From positions 1 to 64,000 of the forward strand of contig JAHBXW010000018.1 in assembly GCA_019636235.1 (NCBI GenBank): 64,000 bases of DNA. The letters run 5' to 3'. Position numbers and translations under genes: made by a program. The stretch comes from Planctomyces sp. (lineage in GTDB: Bacteria > Planctomycetota > Planctomycetia > Planctomycetales > Planctomycetaceae). The notes under the pieces are model-generated. The model searched no databases, had not been told where the DNA came from, and saw only the letters and a program-made list of their open reading frames with translations. Positions 26,472-34,555 of the stretch are shown here, piece after piece (position 1 is the first letter of the stretch; every line of letters starts with the position of its first letter).

Positions 26472-27461
26472 ATGAAGCGCCGACCGCATCGCGATGCTCC
26501 CCGCCGGACCGGGCGTCCGGACCGTTCCCGACCGTCCGGCGCTCCCCCGCAGTCGTCGCGTCCGCCGGCTGCTTCCCGAGCGCCCGCGTCCGAAGCGGCC
26601 CACGACGAGGACGCCAACGGGCGCTCCGGCACCCGTCGCGGCCAGCACGCCGACGAGCAGAAATATCACGGGCGGCACGCCTGCCGCGCGCTGTTCGAGG
26701 AACGTCCGGACGACATTATCCGCGTCTACGTCGCCCGCGAACGGATGAAGGAGTTCAGCGAACTCCTCAAGTGGTGCGCGGCCCGGCGCCGGGCTTATCA
26801 CATCGTCGAGGGGGAAAACCTCGAACGGCTCGCCGAGACGGTCCACCATCAGGGGATCATCGTGCTGGCGAAAAAGCCGCGCTCCGCCGGGGAGGCGGAC
26901 TTCGCGCGACGTCTCGCGGGGGGCGAACTCGCGGGTCCGGTGCTGTTGCTGGATGGCGTGCAGAACCCGCACAACCTGGGGTCGATCCTGAGGACGTCGG
27001 CCAACTTCGGCGTCCGTGCGGTGCTGGGCCGCGTTGAAGAACTGCCATCGGTGACGGCATCGGCAGCCCGGGTCGCGGAGGGGGGCGCGGAGCGCGTGCC
27101 CGTCCTGCGACTGCGGGATCCGCGGGAGGCGCTCAACGCGCTCAAGGCGGCCGGGCATCGGGTTTGCGTCGCCACGAATCATCCCGGCGGCAACGTCTAC
27201 GAGGCGGCCCTGCCGGCGAACTGCGTCATCGTCCTCGGAAACGAAGTGTCGGGAGTGTCGCCGGCCATCGCAGCACTGGCGGACGCCTCCCTGCAGATTC
27301 CGGGCAGCGGCGCGGTCGAAAGTCTGAACGTCGCCGTCGCCTGCGGCATTCTGCTCAGCGAGATCGTTCGCCGGCATGGCCTGAAGCCGCCTCCCGGGGC
27401 GCTCCGACCACCTGCCGAACCTGATCGGCCGTCACGGGGGAAATCACGCCGCGCTCGGTGA
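26472..27461 (+). CDS. TrmH/SpoU-family RNA 2'-O-ribose methyltransferase (RlmB-like)
   Basis: A 329-residue SPOUT methyltransferase. After an Arg/Pro-rich, probably disordered 65-residue extension comes a substrate-binding domain (YHGRHACRALFEERPDDIIR, HQGIIVLAKKP). The knotted catalytic domain follows with motif 1 (LLDGVQNPHNLGSILRTS), motif 2 (IVLGNEVSGVS) and motif 3 (IPGSGAVESLNVAVACGILL). It would methylate a 2'-OH in 23S rRNA or tRNA with SAM. RlmB is the closest named relative, but rRNA versus tRNA cannot be fixed. An upstream GTG at 26460 is possible. The 3' end overlaps mtnA on the opposite strand by 107 nt. Confidence 0.85.
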   Translation: MKRRPHRDAPRRTGRPDRSRPSGAPPQSSRPPAASRAPASEAAHDEDANGRSGTRRGQHADEQKYHGRHACRALFEERPDDIIRVYVARERMKEFSELLKWCAARRRAYHIVEGENLERLAETVHHQGIIVLAKKPRSAGEADFARRLAGGELAGPVLLLDGVQNPHNLGSILRTSANFGVRAVLGRVEELPSVTASAARVAEGGAERVPVLRLRDPREALNALKAAGHRVCVATNHPGGNVYEAALPANCVIVLGNEVSGVSPAIAALADASLQIPGSGAVESLNVAVACGILLSEIVRRHGLKPPPGALRPPAEPDRPSRGKSRRAR

Positions 27462-28446
27462 TGATGCCGCGGATGAGGCTGGCCGGAGTGACGTCGAACG
27501 CCGGGTTGTAAACGTCGGCGGCCGCGGGCGCGAGCAACTTTCCCTGGGGCGCTGCAACCTCCTCGCGGGATCGTTCCTCGATGGGAATCGACTCGCCGTC
27601 CGCCAGCGACAGATCGAACGTGCTGGTCGGCGCCGCGACGTAAAACGGAATGCCGTGCGCCTGCGCGAGCTGGGCGACGGAATACGTGCCAATCTTGTTG
27701 GCCGTGTCGCCGTTCGCCGCGATCCGGTCGGCCCCGACGACGACCGCCTGGACGCGTCCCTGCCGCATCACCCAGCCCGCCATGCTGTCGCAAATGACGG
27801 TGCACGATATGTTCTGCTGAGTGAGTTCCCAGGCGGTGAGCCGCGCCCCCTGCCACAGCGGCCGCGTTTCATCGGCGTACACGCACAACGGCGCGCCCTG
27901 CCGCACGGCCTCGACGATGACGGCCAGCGCCGTGCCCGATCCGGCCGTGGCCAGCGCCCCGGCGTTGCAGTGCGTGAGCACGCCGTTCAGTCCCGCGAGC
28001 AGCGGCGCGCCGTGCCGGCCGATGGCGTCGCACATGCGGCGGTCCTCGGCTTCAATCTCCTTCGCCTCCTCCCACACCCGCCGCAGACACTCGCCGGACG
28101 ATGCGTCGCAGTCCACGTCCGCGACCCGGCGCACGCGATCGAGAGCCCAGAACAGGTTCACCGCCGTCGGCCGGCTGCTCGCCAGCTCGCGGCAGACTTC
28201 GTCCAGCCTTCGATTGAACGCGGCGCGATCGCCCTCCGCAACGGTCTGCAGGCCCAGCACGACCCCATAGGCCGCCGAGACGCCGATCGCCGGCGCGCCG
28301 CGAACCTGCAGCGTCCGGATCGCCCTCCACACATCCGTCGCCGTGCGGCAGTCGATCCACTCCGTCTCCGCGGGCAGGCGCGTCTGATCCAGCAGCCGGA
28401 GCAGGCCGGTCTCATCGCCGATCCAGGTGATCGGTTTCACGGTCAT
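27355..28446 (-). CDS. mtnA: S-methyl-5-thioribose-1-phosphate isomerase
   Basis: A 363-residue methionine-salvage enzyme that converts methylthioribose-1-phosphate to methylthioribulose-1-phosphate. Diagnostic segments are VRGAPAIGVSAAYGVVLGL, LTHCNAGALATAGSGTALAV (catalytic Cys), VGADRIAANGDTANKIGTYS (catalytic Asp) and the C-terminal ITERGVISPVTADQVRQVV. It belongs to the eIF-2B alpha-like fold. No other salvage gene is nearby, so mtnA is scattered here. The family-conserved end lies inside the overlap with the convergent methyltransferase gene, so the overlap is real and not a mis-set stop. Confidence 0.95.
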   Translation of the reverse strand: MTVKPITWIGDETGLLRLLDQTRLPAETEWIDCRTATDVWRAIRTLQVRGAPAIGVSAAYGVVLGLQTVAEGDRAAFNRRLDEVCRELASSRPTAVNLFWALDRVRRVADVDCDASSGECLRRVWEEAKEIEAEDRRMCDAIGRHGAPLLAGLNGVLTHCNAGALATAGSGTALAVIVEAVRQGAPLCVYADETRPLWQGARLTAWELTQQNISCTVICDSMAGWVMRQGRVQAVVVGADRIAANGDTANKIGTYSVAQLAQAHGIPFYVAAPTSTFDLSLADGESIPIEERSREEVAAPQGKLLAPAAADVYNPAFDVTPASLIRGIITERGVISPVTADQVRQVVGAPREAASGHAGERSR

Positions 28447-28581
28447 CGCGGGAACTCCATACAGGGCGTCGGCGCTACGATCGTCGACTCGCGACGGAAT
28501 GCCAAGTCGCGAAGGGGCGAGTCGTGACGGGGACCGGGCAGGCCGTTACGATCACCCCGAATCGACCGACAAAGATTTCGC

Positions 28582-29520
28582 ATGGACCTTCAGTACGGGT
28601 TTGAACGGCCCTCAGCCTACCGCGGCGGTTTCCTATCGATCGGGAACTTCGATGGCGTCCACCGGGGGCACCAGGCGATGGCCTCCCGGCTGACGACGCT
28701 CGCGCGGGAAGCGCAGCGGCCGTCCGTCGTGCTGACATTCGATCCCCCGCCTGCGGCGATTCTCGCCCCCGGAAACATCCCCCCGCGGCTGACGACGCCC
28801 GAGCAAAAGGCGGCGCTGCTCGCCGCCCAGGGCGTGGATTGCGTGATCGTCTACCCGACGGATCGGTCGCTGCTGCAACTCCCTCCGGAACGGTTCTTCC
28901 AGGTGATCATTCGCGAGGAATTCGCGGCGCGGGGCCTGGTCGAGGGGCCGAACTTCCGATTCGGCCGCGACCGCACGGGAGACGTCGACACGTTGCGGGA
29001 GTATTGTGACGCCGCCGGAATGCGGTTGGAGGTGATTGCGCCGGCGACGGAAGCGGGGGGGCGATTGATTTCCTCGACAGACGTCCGGGCGGCGATCCTG
29101 GAGGGGCGCGTCGACGATGCGCGTCGGATGCTGGGACGGCCGTACGCGATCAGCGGCACGGTCGGCGAGGGGGCGCGGCGCGGGCGATCGATCGGGTTCC
29201 CGACGGCGAATTTGGAAGCGGTGGAGACGCTGTTGCCTCACGATGGCGTGTACGCCGGACGCTGCCTCGCCGGCGGCCGGGTCCGGGGGTGCGCGGTGAA
29301 CATCGGACCGAACCCGACGTTCGGCGAGGGCGCGCGGAAGATCGAGGCCCACCTCGTCGACTTCGAGGGAGACCTGTACGGCCAGCCGCTGACGGTCGAA
29401 TTCCTGCGGCGGATCCGGGACGTGCGGCGGTTCGAACACGCAGAGGCGCTGCGGTCGCAACTGGAACTGGACGTGGAGCGGGCCAGGGAGGCGAACGAAG
29501 CGGAAGGACTGGCTCCCTGA
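28582..29520 (+). CDS. ribF: Bifunctional riboflavin kinase / FMN adenylyltransferase
   Basis: A 312-residue RibF. The N-terminal FAD-synthetase domain has the nucleotidyltransferase motif SIGNFDGVHRGHQAMASRL and a NFRFGRDRTGD segment. ISSTDVRAAILEG leads into the riboflavin-kinase barrel with GRSIGFPTANLE, DGVYAGR and NIGPNPTFGEGARKIEAHLV. It makes FMN and then FAD in the cytosol. Length is normal. ATG 28582 lies 30 nt after a possible TACGAT -10 (28547-28552), and the NrnA-type gene follows after 58 nt, so the three forward genes here are probably one operon. Confidence 0.95.
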   Translation: MDLQYGFERPSAYRGGFLSIGNFDGVHRGHQAMASRLTTLAREAQRPSVVLTFDPPPAAILAPGNIPPRLTTPEQKAALLAAQGVDCVIVYPTDRSLLQLPPERFFQVIIREEFAARGLVEGPNFRFGRDRTGDVDTLREYCDAAGMRLEVIAPATEAGGRLISSTDVRAAILEGRVDDARRMLGRPYAISGTVGEGARRGRSIGFPTANLEAVETLLPHDGVYAGRCLAGGRVRGCAVNIGPNPTFGEGARKIEAHLVDFEGDLYGQPLTVEFLRRIRDVRRFEHAEALRSQLELDVERAREANEAEGLAP

Positions 29521-29578
29521 GAGCCGCGGACGGCGGCGCCGGCGCGGAACCGCCGAACACGACACGCTGGAGACACTC

Positions 29579-30577
29579 ATGGGGATCGACTGGAAACCGC
29601 TGCTGGACATCATTCACGGCGCGCAGCGGTTCGTGATCACAAGCCACGTCCGGCCGGACGGCGACGCCCTCGGCTCGGAACTCGGACTGGCCGGCGCCCT
29701 CCAGTCGCTGGGCAAGGACGTGCGGATCATCAACCCCTCCGCGACGCCCAACCATCTGATGTTTCTGGACCCCCAGCAGCAGGTCCGCAAACTGGGCGAC
29801 GGCGTGACGGCCGCCAATGCCCTGGAAGCCGATGTCCACATCATCGTCGACACCAGCGCCTGGCAGCAGCTCGACTGCGTGCGGACCGTCTTCGAGAAGA
29901 CCGCCGCGATCAAAGTCGTCATCGACCACCATCAAAGTTCCGATGATCTTGGCGCGCATGAATTCAAGGATGTCGCCGCGGCGGCCACCGGCGTCCTGGT
30001 GCTCGAGCTGATCGAGGCGCTCGGCGTCCAGCCGACCGTCGACCAGGCCATCGCGCTGTTCACCGCGATCGCCACCGACACGGGCTGGTTTCGGTTTCCC
30101 AACACCGATGCCAGGACGCTCGACGCCGCCCGGCGGCTGGTCGTGGATGGCGTACAGCCGGCGGTCGTGTACCGCGAACTGTACGAGCGGTCGACGCTCA
30201 GCCGGCTGAAGCTGCATGGCCGGGTGCTCAGCCGGGTGGCGGTTGATTTCGACGGCCGGCTGGCCCACACGTTCGTGCTGCAGAAGGACTTCGAGGAGTT
30301 GCAGGCGCACCCCTCTGACACGGAGGACCTCGTGAACGACTGCCTGACGGTCAACGGGGCGCAGTGCGCGATCATTCTCGTCGAGCAGAAATCAGGGCAG
30401 GTGAAGATCAGCTTCCGCAGCCGTTCGGGGCTGGATGTGGCGAAGATCGCGGAGCAGTTCGGCGGCGGCGGCCACCGGCAGGCGTCCGGGGCGATGCTGC
30501 CCGGTCCGTTCGCCAGCGCCCGGGAGCGCGTGCTCAAGGTGCTGGGGGATGAGTTGACCGGAGAGTCGCCGGCATGA
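29579..30577 (+). CDS. DHH/DHHA1 phosphoesterase, NrnA-like (nano-RNase / pAp phosphatase)
   Basis: A 332-residue DHH-family enzyme. Motifs are FVITSHVRPDGDALGSELGL near the N-terminus, the DTSAW strand, VVIDHHQSSDD (the DHH), and in the DHHA1 domain ISFRSRSGLDVAKIAEQFGG leading to GGHRQASGAM. NrnA proteins degrade 2-5 nt RNA oligomers and dephosphorylate pAp, clearing inhibitors of RNA turnover and sulfur metabolism. All metal-binding residues look present. The stop overlaps the start of the PspC gene by 4 nt (ATGA), showing translational coupling. It is placed behind ribF, as in many bacteria. Confidence 0.9.
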   Translation: MGIDWKPLLDIIHGAQRFVITSHVRPDGDALGSELGLAGALQSLGKDVRIINPSATPNHLMFLDPQQQVRKLGDGVTAANALEADVHIIVDTSAWQQLDCVRTVFEKTAAIKVVIDHHQSSDDLGAHEFKDVAAAATGVLVLELIEALGVQPTVDQAIALFTAIATDTGWFRFPNTDARTLDAARRLVVDGVQPAVVYRELYERSTLSRLKLHGRVLSRVAVDFDGRLAHTFVLQKDFEELQAHPSDTEDLVNDCLTVNGAQCAIILVEQKSGQVKISFRSRSGLDVAKIAEQFGGGGHRQASGAMLPGPFASARERVLKVLGDELTGESPA

Positions 30578-30921
30578 GCCTCAGCGACGAGCTGGAGCGG
30601 CTGAGCGGGCTGCACGCGCGGGGCGTGCTGACGGACGACGAATTCGCGCGGGCCAAGGAACTGGTGCTGTCCGGTTCGGTCCGCCCGATCGCGCGGGAGT
30701 TTCAGACGTCGCTGAATTCGCTGCGGCGGTCGAGGCGGGACGCATACCTGGGGGGCGTCTGCACGGGGCTGTCCGAAATCACGGGGCTGCCGGTGTGGAT
30801 CTGGCGGGCGGCGTTCGTGATTCTGGCGGCGTCGTTCGGCGTGGGGATCGTCTTGTACCTCGTGCTGTGGCTGCTGATCCCTCCGGATTCGCTCGTGGAA
30901 CGTCCATCAGCCGATGGATGA
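30574..30921 (+). CDS. SHOCT-like plus PspC-domain membrane protein
   Basis: A 115-residue protein. The N-terminal helix pair (LSDELERLSGLHARGVLTDD, EFARAKELVL) resembles a SHOCT domain. The C-terminal part (RRDAYLGGVCTGLSEITGLP, VWIWRAAFVILA) is a PspC domain with one or two membrane helices (about 72-100). PspC proteins respond to membrane stress in some bacteria. The start overlaps the NrnA-type stop as ATGA, so it is co-translated with it. The partner may be incidental; the link to phage-shock-type regulation is inference only. Confidence 0.8.
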   Translation: MSLSDELERLSGLHARGVLTDDEFARAKELVLSGSVRPIAREFQTSLNSLRRSRRDAYLGGVCTGLSEITGLPVWIWRAAFVILAASFGVGIVLYLVLWLLIPPDSLVERPSADG

Positions 30922-30942
30922 CGGGCGTCGCTGCCGCTCGCG

Positions 30943-32607
30943 TCAGATCATGTCGCCGCCGCTGGGCGTCGCCGCCAGCTTGAACCAGTAGAACCCGTGC
31001 GGCCCGAGGCTCAGGAAATACTGCGGCCGCTCGATCGGCGGGAACGGCGTGTTGCCCATCAGTTCAATCGGCGTGGCCCCCACGAACTTCGACAGGTCCA
31101 GCTGCACGGGCTGCGCGAAACGCGACAGGTTGTTGACGCACAGCACCGTCTCCTCGCCGTACGTGCGCAAGTAGCTGATCACCCGCTCGTTGCCGCCATC
31201 GATGAACTCCAGCGACCCGCGGGCGAACACGGGATGCTGCTTGCGGAGCCGGATCATCCGTTTGATCCAGTTCAGCAGCGAGGTCGGCGAGCGGAGCGCC
31301 GCTTCCACGTTGATCGCCTGGTAATGATAGATGGGGTCGGTGATGACGGGCTGGTACAGCCGCGAGGGGTCGGCCGTCGAGAACCCGGCGTTGCGGTCCC
31401 CCGTCCACTGCATGGGCGTGCGGACGCCGTTGCGGTCGCCCAGGTAGATGTTGTCCCCCATGCGGATCTCGTCCCCGTAGTACAGCACCGGGCTGCCCGG
31501 CAGAGAGAACAGCATGCTGTGCAGGAGTTCGATCTGTTTGCGGCCGTTGTCCATCAGCGGGGCCAGCCGGCGGCGGATGCCCAGGTTCAGCCGCATCCGG
31601 GGATCCTGCGCGTACTCGCGGTACATGTAGTCGCGGTCTTCGTCCGTCACCATTTCCAGCGTCAGCTCGTCATGGTTCCTGAGAAAGATGGCCCACTGGC
31701 AGCCGGGTGGAATCGACGGCAGCTGCTCCATGATGTCGACGATCGGCCGCCGTTGCTCCCGGCGGATGGCCATGAACATGCGGGGCATCAACGGGAAGTT
31801 GAACGCCATGTTGAATTCGTCGTCGTCCCCGAAGTACGGCAGCAGGTCGGCCGGCCACTGGTTGGCCTCTGCCAGAAGCAGCGTGCCGGGGCTGCGCTCG
31901 TCGCAGAACGTCCGCAGCTCTTTCAGAAACTCGTGCGTCTCGGGGAGGTTCTCGCAGGACGTGCCCTCGCGCTCGATGAGATACGGCACGGCGTCGACGC
32001 GGAAGCCGTCGATGCCCCGGTCCAGCCAGAAGCCCACGATGTCGAGGATTTCGCGGCGGACCTCGGGGTTGTCGTAGTTCAGGTCGGGCTGGTGCGAAAA
32101 GAAGCGATGCCAGAAGTACTGCCGGGCGACCGGGTCCCAGGTCCAGTTGCTGGGCTCGGTGTCGCGAAAAATGATCCGCACGTTCTGGTACTGCTCGTCG
32201 GTGTCGCTCCAGACGTAGTAATTGCGCTTGGGCGAATCGGGATTCGCGCGGGCTTCCTGGAACCAGGCGTGCTTGTCCGAGGTGTGGTTCAGCACCAGGT
32301 CGGCGATGATCCGGATGCCGCGCGCGTGCGCGGCTTCGCACAGGGTTTCGAAATCGCTGACGGTCCCGATCCGCGGATCGATCTTCAGGAAATCGGCGAT
32401 GTCGTAGCCGTCGTCCTTCAGCGGAGATTCGTAAATCGGCATCAGCCACAGACAGGTGACGCCGAGATCGGCGAGGTAGTCGAGCCGCTGCGTCAACCCC
32501 CGCAGGTCGCCGATGCCATCGCCGGTGCTGTCCTGAAATCCGCGGACGTAAACCTGGTAGAAGACGGCGTCCTTGAACCATTGGACGTCAGTGCCGGCGA
32601 TCATCAT
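30943..32607 (-). CDS. treS: Trehalose synthase (maltose alpha-D-glucosyltransferase)
   Basis: A 554-residue GH13 enzyme that interconverts maltose and trehalose. The TIM-barrel shows WLMPIYESPLKDDGYDIADF, IADLVLNHTSDKHAWFQEAR, the nucleophile Asp205 in GFRVDAVPYL, the acid/base Glu247 in LLLAEANQWPADLLPYFG and Asp313 in FLRNHDELTLEM. The EANQWP and HDELTLEM segments separate TreS from ordinary alpha-amylases. No fused maltokinase follows; the protein ends after the C-terminal beta domain. GAGGA precedes the double ATG. It is 155 nt downstream of otsA on the same strand, so the two are probably co-regulated. Confidence 0.93.
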   Translation of the reverse strand: MMIAGTDVQWFKDAVFYQVYVRGFQDSTGDGIGDLRGLTQRLDYLADLGVTCLWLMPIYESPLKDDGYDIADFLKIDPRIGTVSDFETLCEAAHARGIRIIADLVLNHTSDKHAWFQEARANPDSPKRNYYVWSDTDEQYQNVRIIFRDTEPSNWTWDPVARQYFWHRFFSHQPDLNYDNPEVRREILDIVGFWLDRGIDGFRVDAVPYLIEREGTSCENLPETHEFLKELRTFCDERSPGTLLLAEANQWPADLLPYFGDDDEFNMAFNFPLMPRMFMAIRREQRRPIVDIMEQLPSIPPGCQWAIFLRNHDELTLEMVTDEDRDYMYREYAQDPRMRLNLGIRRRLAPLMDNGRKQIELLHSMLFSLPGSPVLYYGDEIRMGDNIYLGDRNGVRTPMQWTGDRNAGFSTADPSRLYQPVITDPIYHYQAINVEAALRSPTSLLNWIKRMIRLRKQHPVFARGSLEFIDGGNERVISYLRTYGEETVLCVNNLSRFAQPVQLDLSKFVGATPIELMGNTPFPPIERPQYFLSLGPHGFYWFKLAATPSGGDMI

Positions 32608-32762
32608 GGGTCCTCGGGGCGTCGTCTGGAGAGGTTCGTCTGCAGGGCTAAGGCGGTTCGCGTCGCAGGGCGATCACTGGCAAATCGGATGCCGGCGCTC
32701 GCGCGGCGGGGGGAATCGTGGCGAATCTCGGGAGTTTCGGGAATCGCACTCGGCACGCCGCT

Positions 32763-34247
32763 TCAGGGGGAGTCCGGCAGGTCGAAATGCAGCAGCGTGG
32801 ACAGGATTTTGCCCCCCCAGCGATACACGTTGTTGCGGGCCACCGTCTCCCGCATGCGATGCATCCGCCGCCGCTGTTCCTCGGACGGCATGTCGATCGC
32901 CAGCGCGATCGCGTCCGCGATCTCGTGCGTCGCGAACGGGTTGACCGGCAGCGCATCGTCCAGCTCGCGTATCGCCCCCGTGAAGCGGCTGAGAATCAGC
33001 ACGCCCTGCTCGTCGTCCCGGCTGGCGACGAACTCCTTGGCGACGAGGTTCATGCCGTCGTGCAGCGAGCTGACGATGAAGAACCGGCACAGGCGGTGCA
33101 GCGCCGCCATCTGCACGGAGTCGTGATGCTCCTTGAGCAGGACGATCGGCCGCCACCGCCCCTGCCGCCAGCGCCAGTTGATCTGCTCGACCGCCTCGTC
33201 CACCTCGTCCTCAATCCGGCGATAGCTCTCCAGATGCGTCCGGCTGGGAACGGCGATCTGCACGAACTGCAGCCGGCCCGCCTGCTCGGGATGCTGCGAC
33301 AGGAACCGGTCCAGACCCCGCAGCCGCTCCACGATGCCCTTGGTGTAGTCCAGGCGCTCGATGCCGCCGCCCAGAATCCGATCCCCCAGATTCAACCGCC
33401 GCCGCCAGCCATCCATCGCTTCGGCGACGCGGGGCGAGGCGGCCAGCCGGGAGCTGTCCTCGAAATCGATGCTGATTGGAAACGACGAAACGCGGGTCGC
33501 CGCCCCGCCGCGGACGACCTCCGACCGCTCGTGGTCGATCCGCGACTCCGCGAACCGGTCCACCGACTCGAAGAAGTTCTGGCAGTCGTAACGCAGATGA
33601 AACCCCAGCAGGTCGTTGCCCAGCAGGCCGTCGAGGATCTCGTCCTTCCAGGGACAGACCCGGAACACTTCGGGATTCGGCCACGGCACATGCCAGAACT
33701 GTGCCACGACCAGGTTCTTCCGCCCCTCGTTCTTCAGCAGTCGCGGCAGCAGGCAGAAGTGGTAATCCTGAATGAACACGAAGGACGGTTCGCTGCCGGC
33801 CTCCTCGAGCACCGCCTGCGCGAACTTCTCATTGACGCGGCGGTAGGTCTCCCAGTCCTCCGCGACGAACCGCGGACGCGTGAACGTCACGTGGCACATC
33901 GGCCACAGGCACTCGTTCGAGGACCCGAAGTAGAACCCCTTCTCCTCCTCCTTCGACAGCCACACGCGGCGCAACGTGTACCGCGGATCCTCCGGCGGAA
34001 CCCGCACGCAGTCCCGCTCATCGACGACGGCGTGATCCGCATCCCCGCTGCCGTGGCCGACCCACACGCCCCCGCTGGCCATCATGATCGGGTTCACGGC
34101 CGTGGCCATGCCGCTGGCCGGTTTTGAACAGACGATCCGATCCTCGTCGAAGCGATGGACGTAGGGTTCGCGATTGGCGACGACGATGAACCGGTAACCG
34201 GCCAGCCGCCCCTCGATCAGCTCCTGCAGCGACTCCCGGGTCCACAT
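32763..34247 (-). CDS. otsA: Trehalose-6-phosphate synthase-type GT20 glycosyltransferase
   Basis: A 494-residue GT-B enzyme that joins a UDP- or ADP-linked glucose to glucose-6-phosphate. Key segments are FIVVANREPYVHRF, SGGVWVGHGSG, VVAQFWHVPWPNPEVFR, NDLLGFHLRYDCQNFFE, GIERLDYTKGIVERLRGLD (Arg/Lys that grip the sugar nucleotide) and SSLHDGMNLVAKEFVA. The fold also fits glucosylglycerol-phosphate synthases, so the acceptor is not certain, although the treS neighbour favours trehalose. No trehalose-6-phosphate phosphatase (otsB) is seen near it. The start at 34247 faces the second MFS gene. Confidence 0.88.
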   Translation of the reverse strand: MWTRESLQELIEGRLAGYRFIVVANREPYVHRFDEDRIVCSKPASGMATAVNPIMMASGGVWVGHGSGDADHAVVDERDCVRVPPEDPRYTLRRVWLSKEEEKGFYFGSSNECLWPMCHVTFTRPRFVAEDWETYRRVNEKFAQAVLEEAGSEPSFVFIQDYHFCLLPRLLKNEGRKNLVVAQFWHVPWPNPEVFRVCPWKDEILDGLLGNDLLGFHLRYDCQNFFESVDRFAESRIDHERSEVVRGGAATRVSSFPISIDFEDSSRLAASPRVAEAMDGWRRRLNLGDRILGGGIERLDYTKGIVERLRGLDRFLSQHPEQAGRLQFVQIAVPSRTHLESYRRIEDEVDEAVEQINWRWRQGRWRPIVLLKEHHDSVQMAALHRLCRFFIVSSLHDGMNLVAKEFVASRDDEQGVLILSRFTGAIRELDDALPVNPFATHEIADAIALAIDMPSEEQRRRMHRMRETVARNNVYRWGGKILSTLLHFDLPDSP

Positions 34248-34555
34248 GCGACAGGCTCCTCGTCCACCGTCGCTCGCGCGGCGTCCGTTCTGAACGTCGC
34301 GGAGGGCTCAACGAGCGCTGCAGTCATTGCAGCGACGCTCCGGGACGGCGTCGCCGCCGTGGGTCCGGGATCGCAAGGTTTGTGGGTTTCATTCGATGCG
34401 CGAAACGGCGGGTTGTCAACGCCGAATCCCGTTGTCGCCGGTCGCGCCCTGGCCGAGCGCCGCGACGCCGGCGCTTGCAAATGCCTTCCCGAGCGATCAG
34501 GTTGGGGAACCCGCGACGCGCCCCTTCGACGTCCCCCCCTCTGCGAGCTCGCCCC
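34248..34555. other. 308-nt divergent intergenic region
   Basis: It separates otsA from the divergent MFS gene. The MFS frame is open through part of it, but the sequence there is Arg-rich and unlike the family. No other feature seen. Confidence 0.45.
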
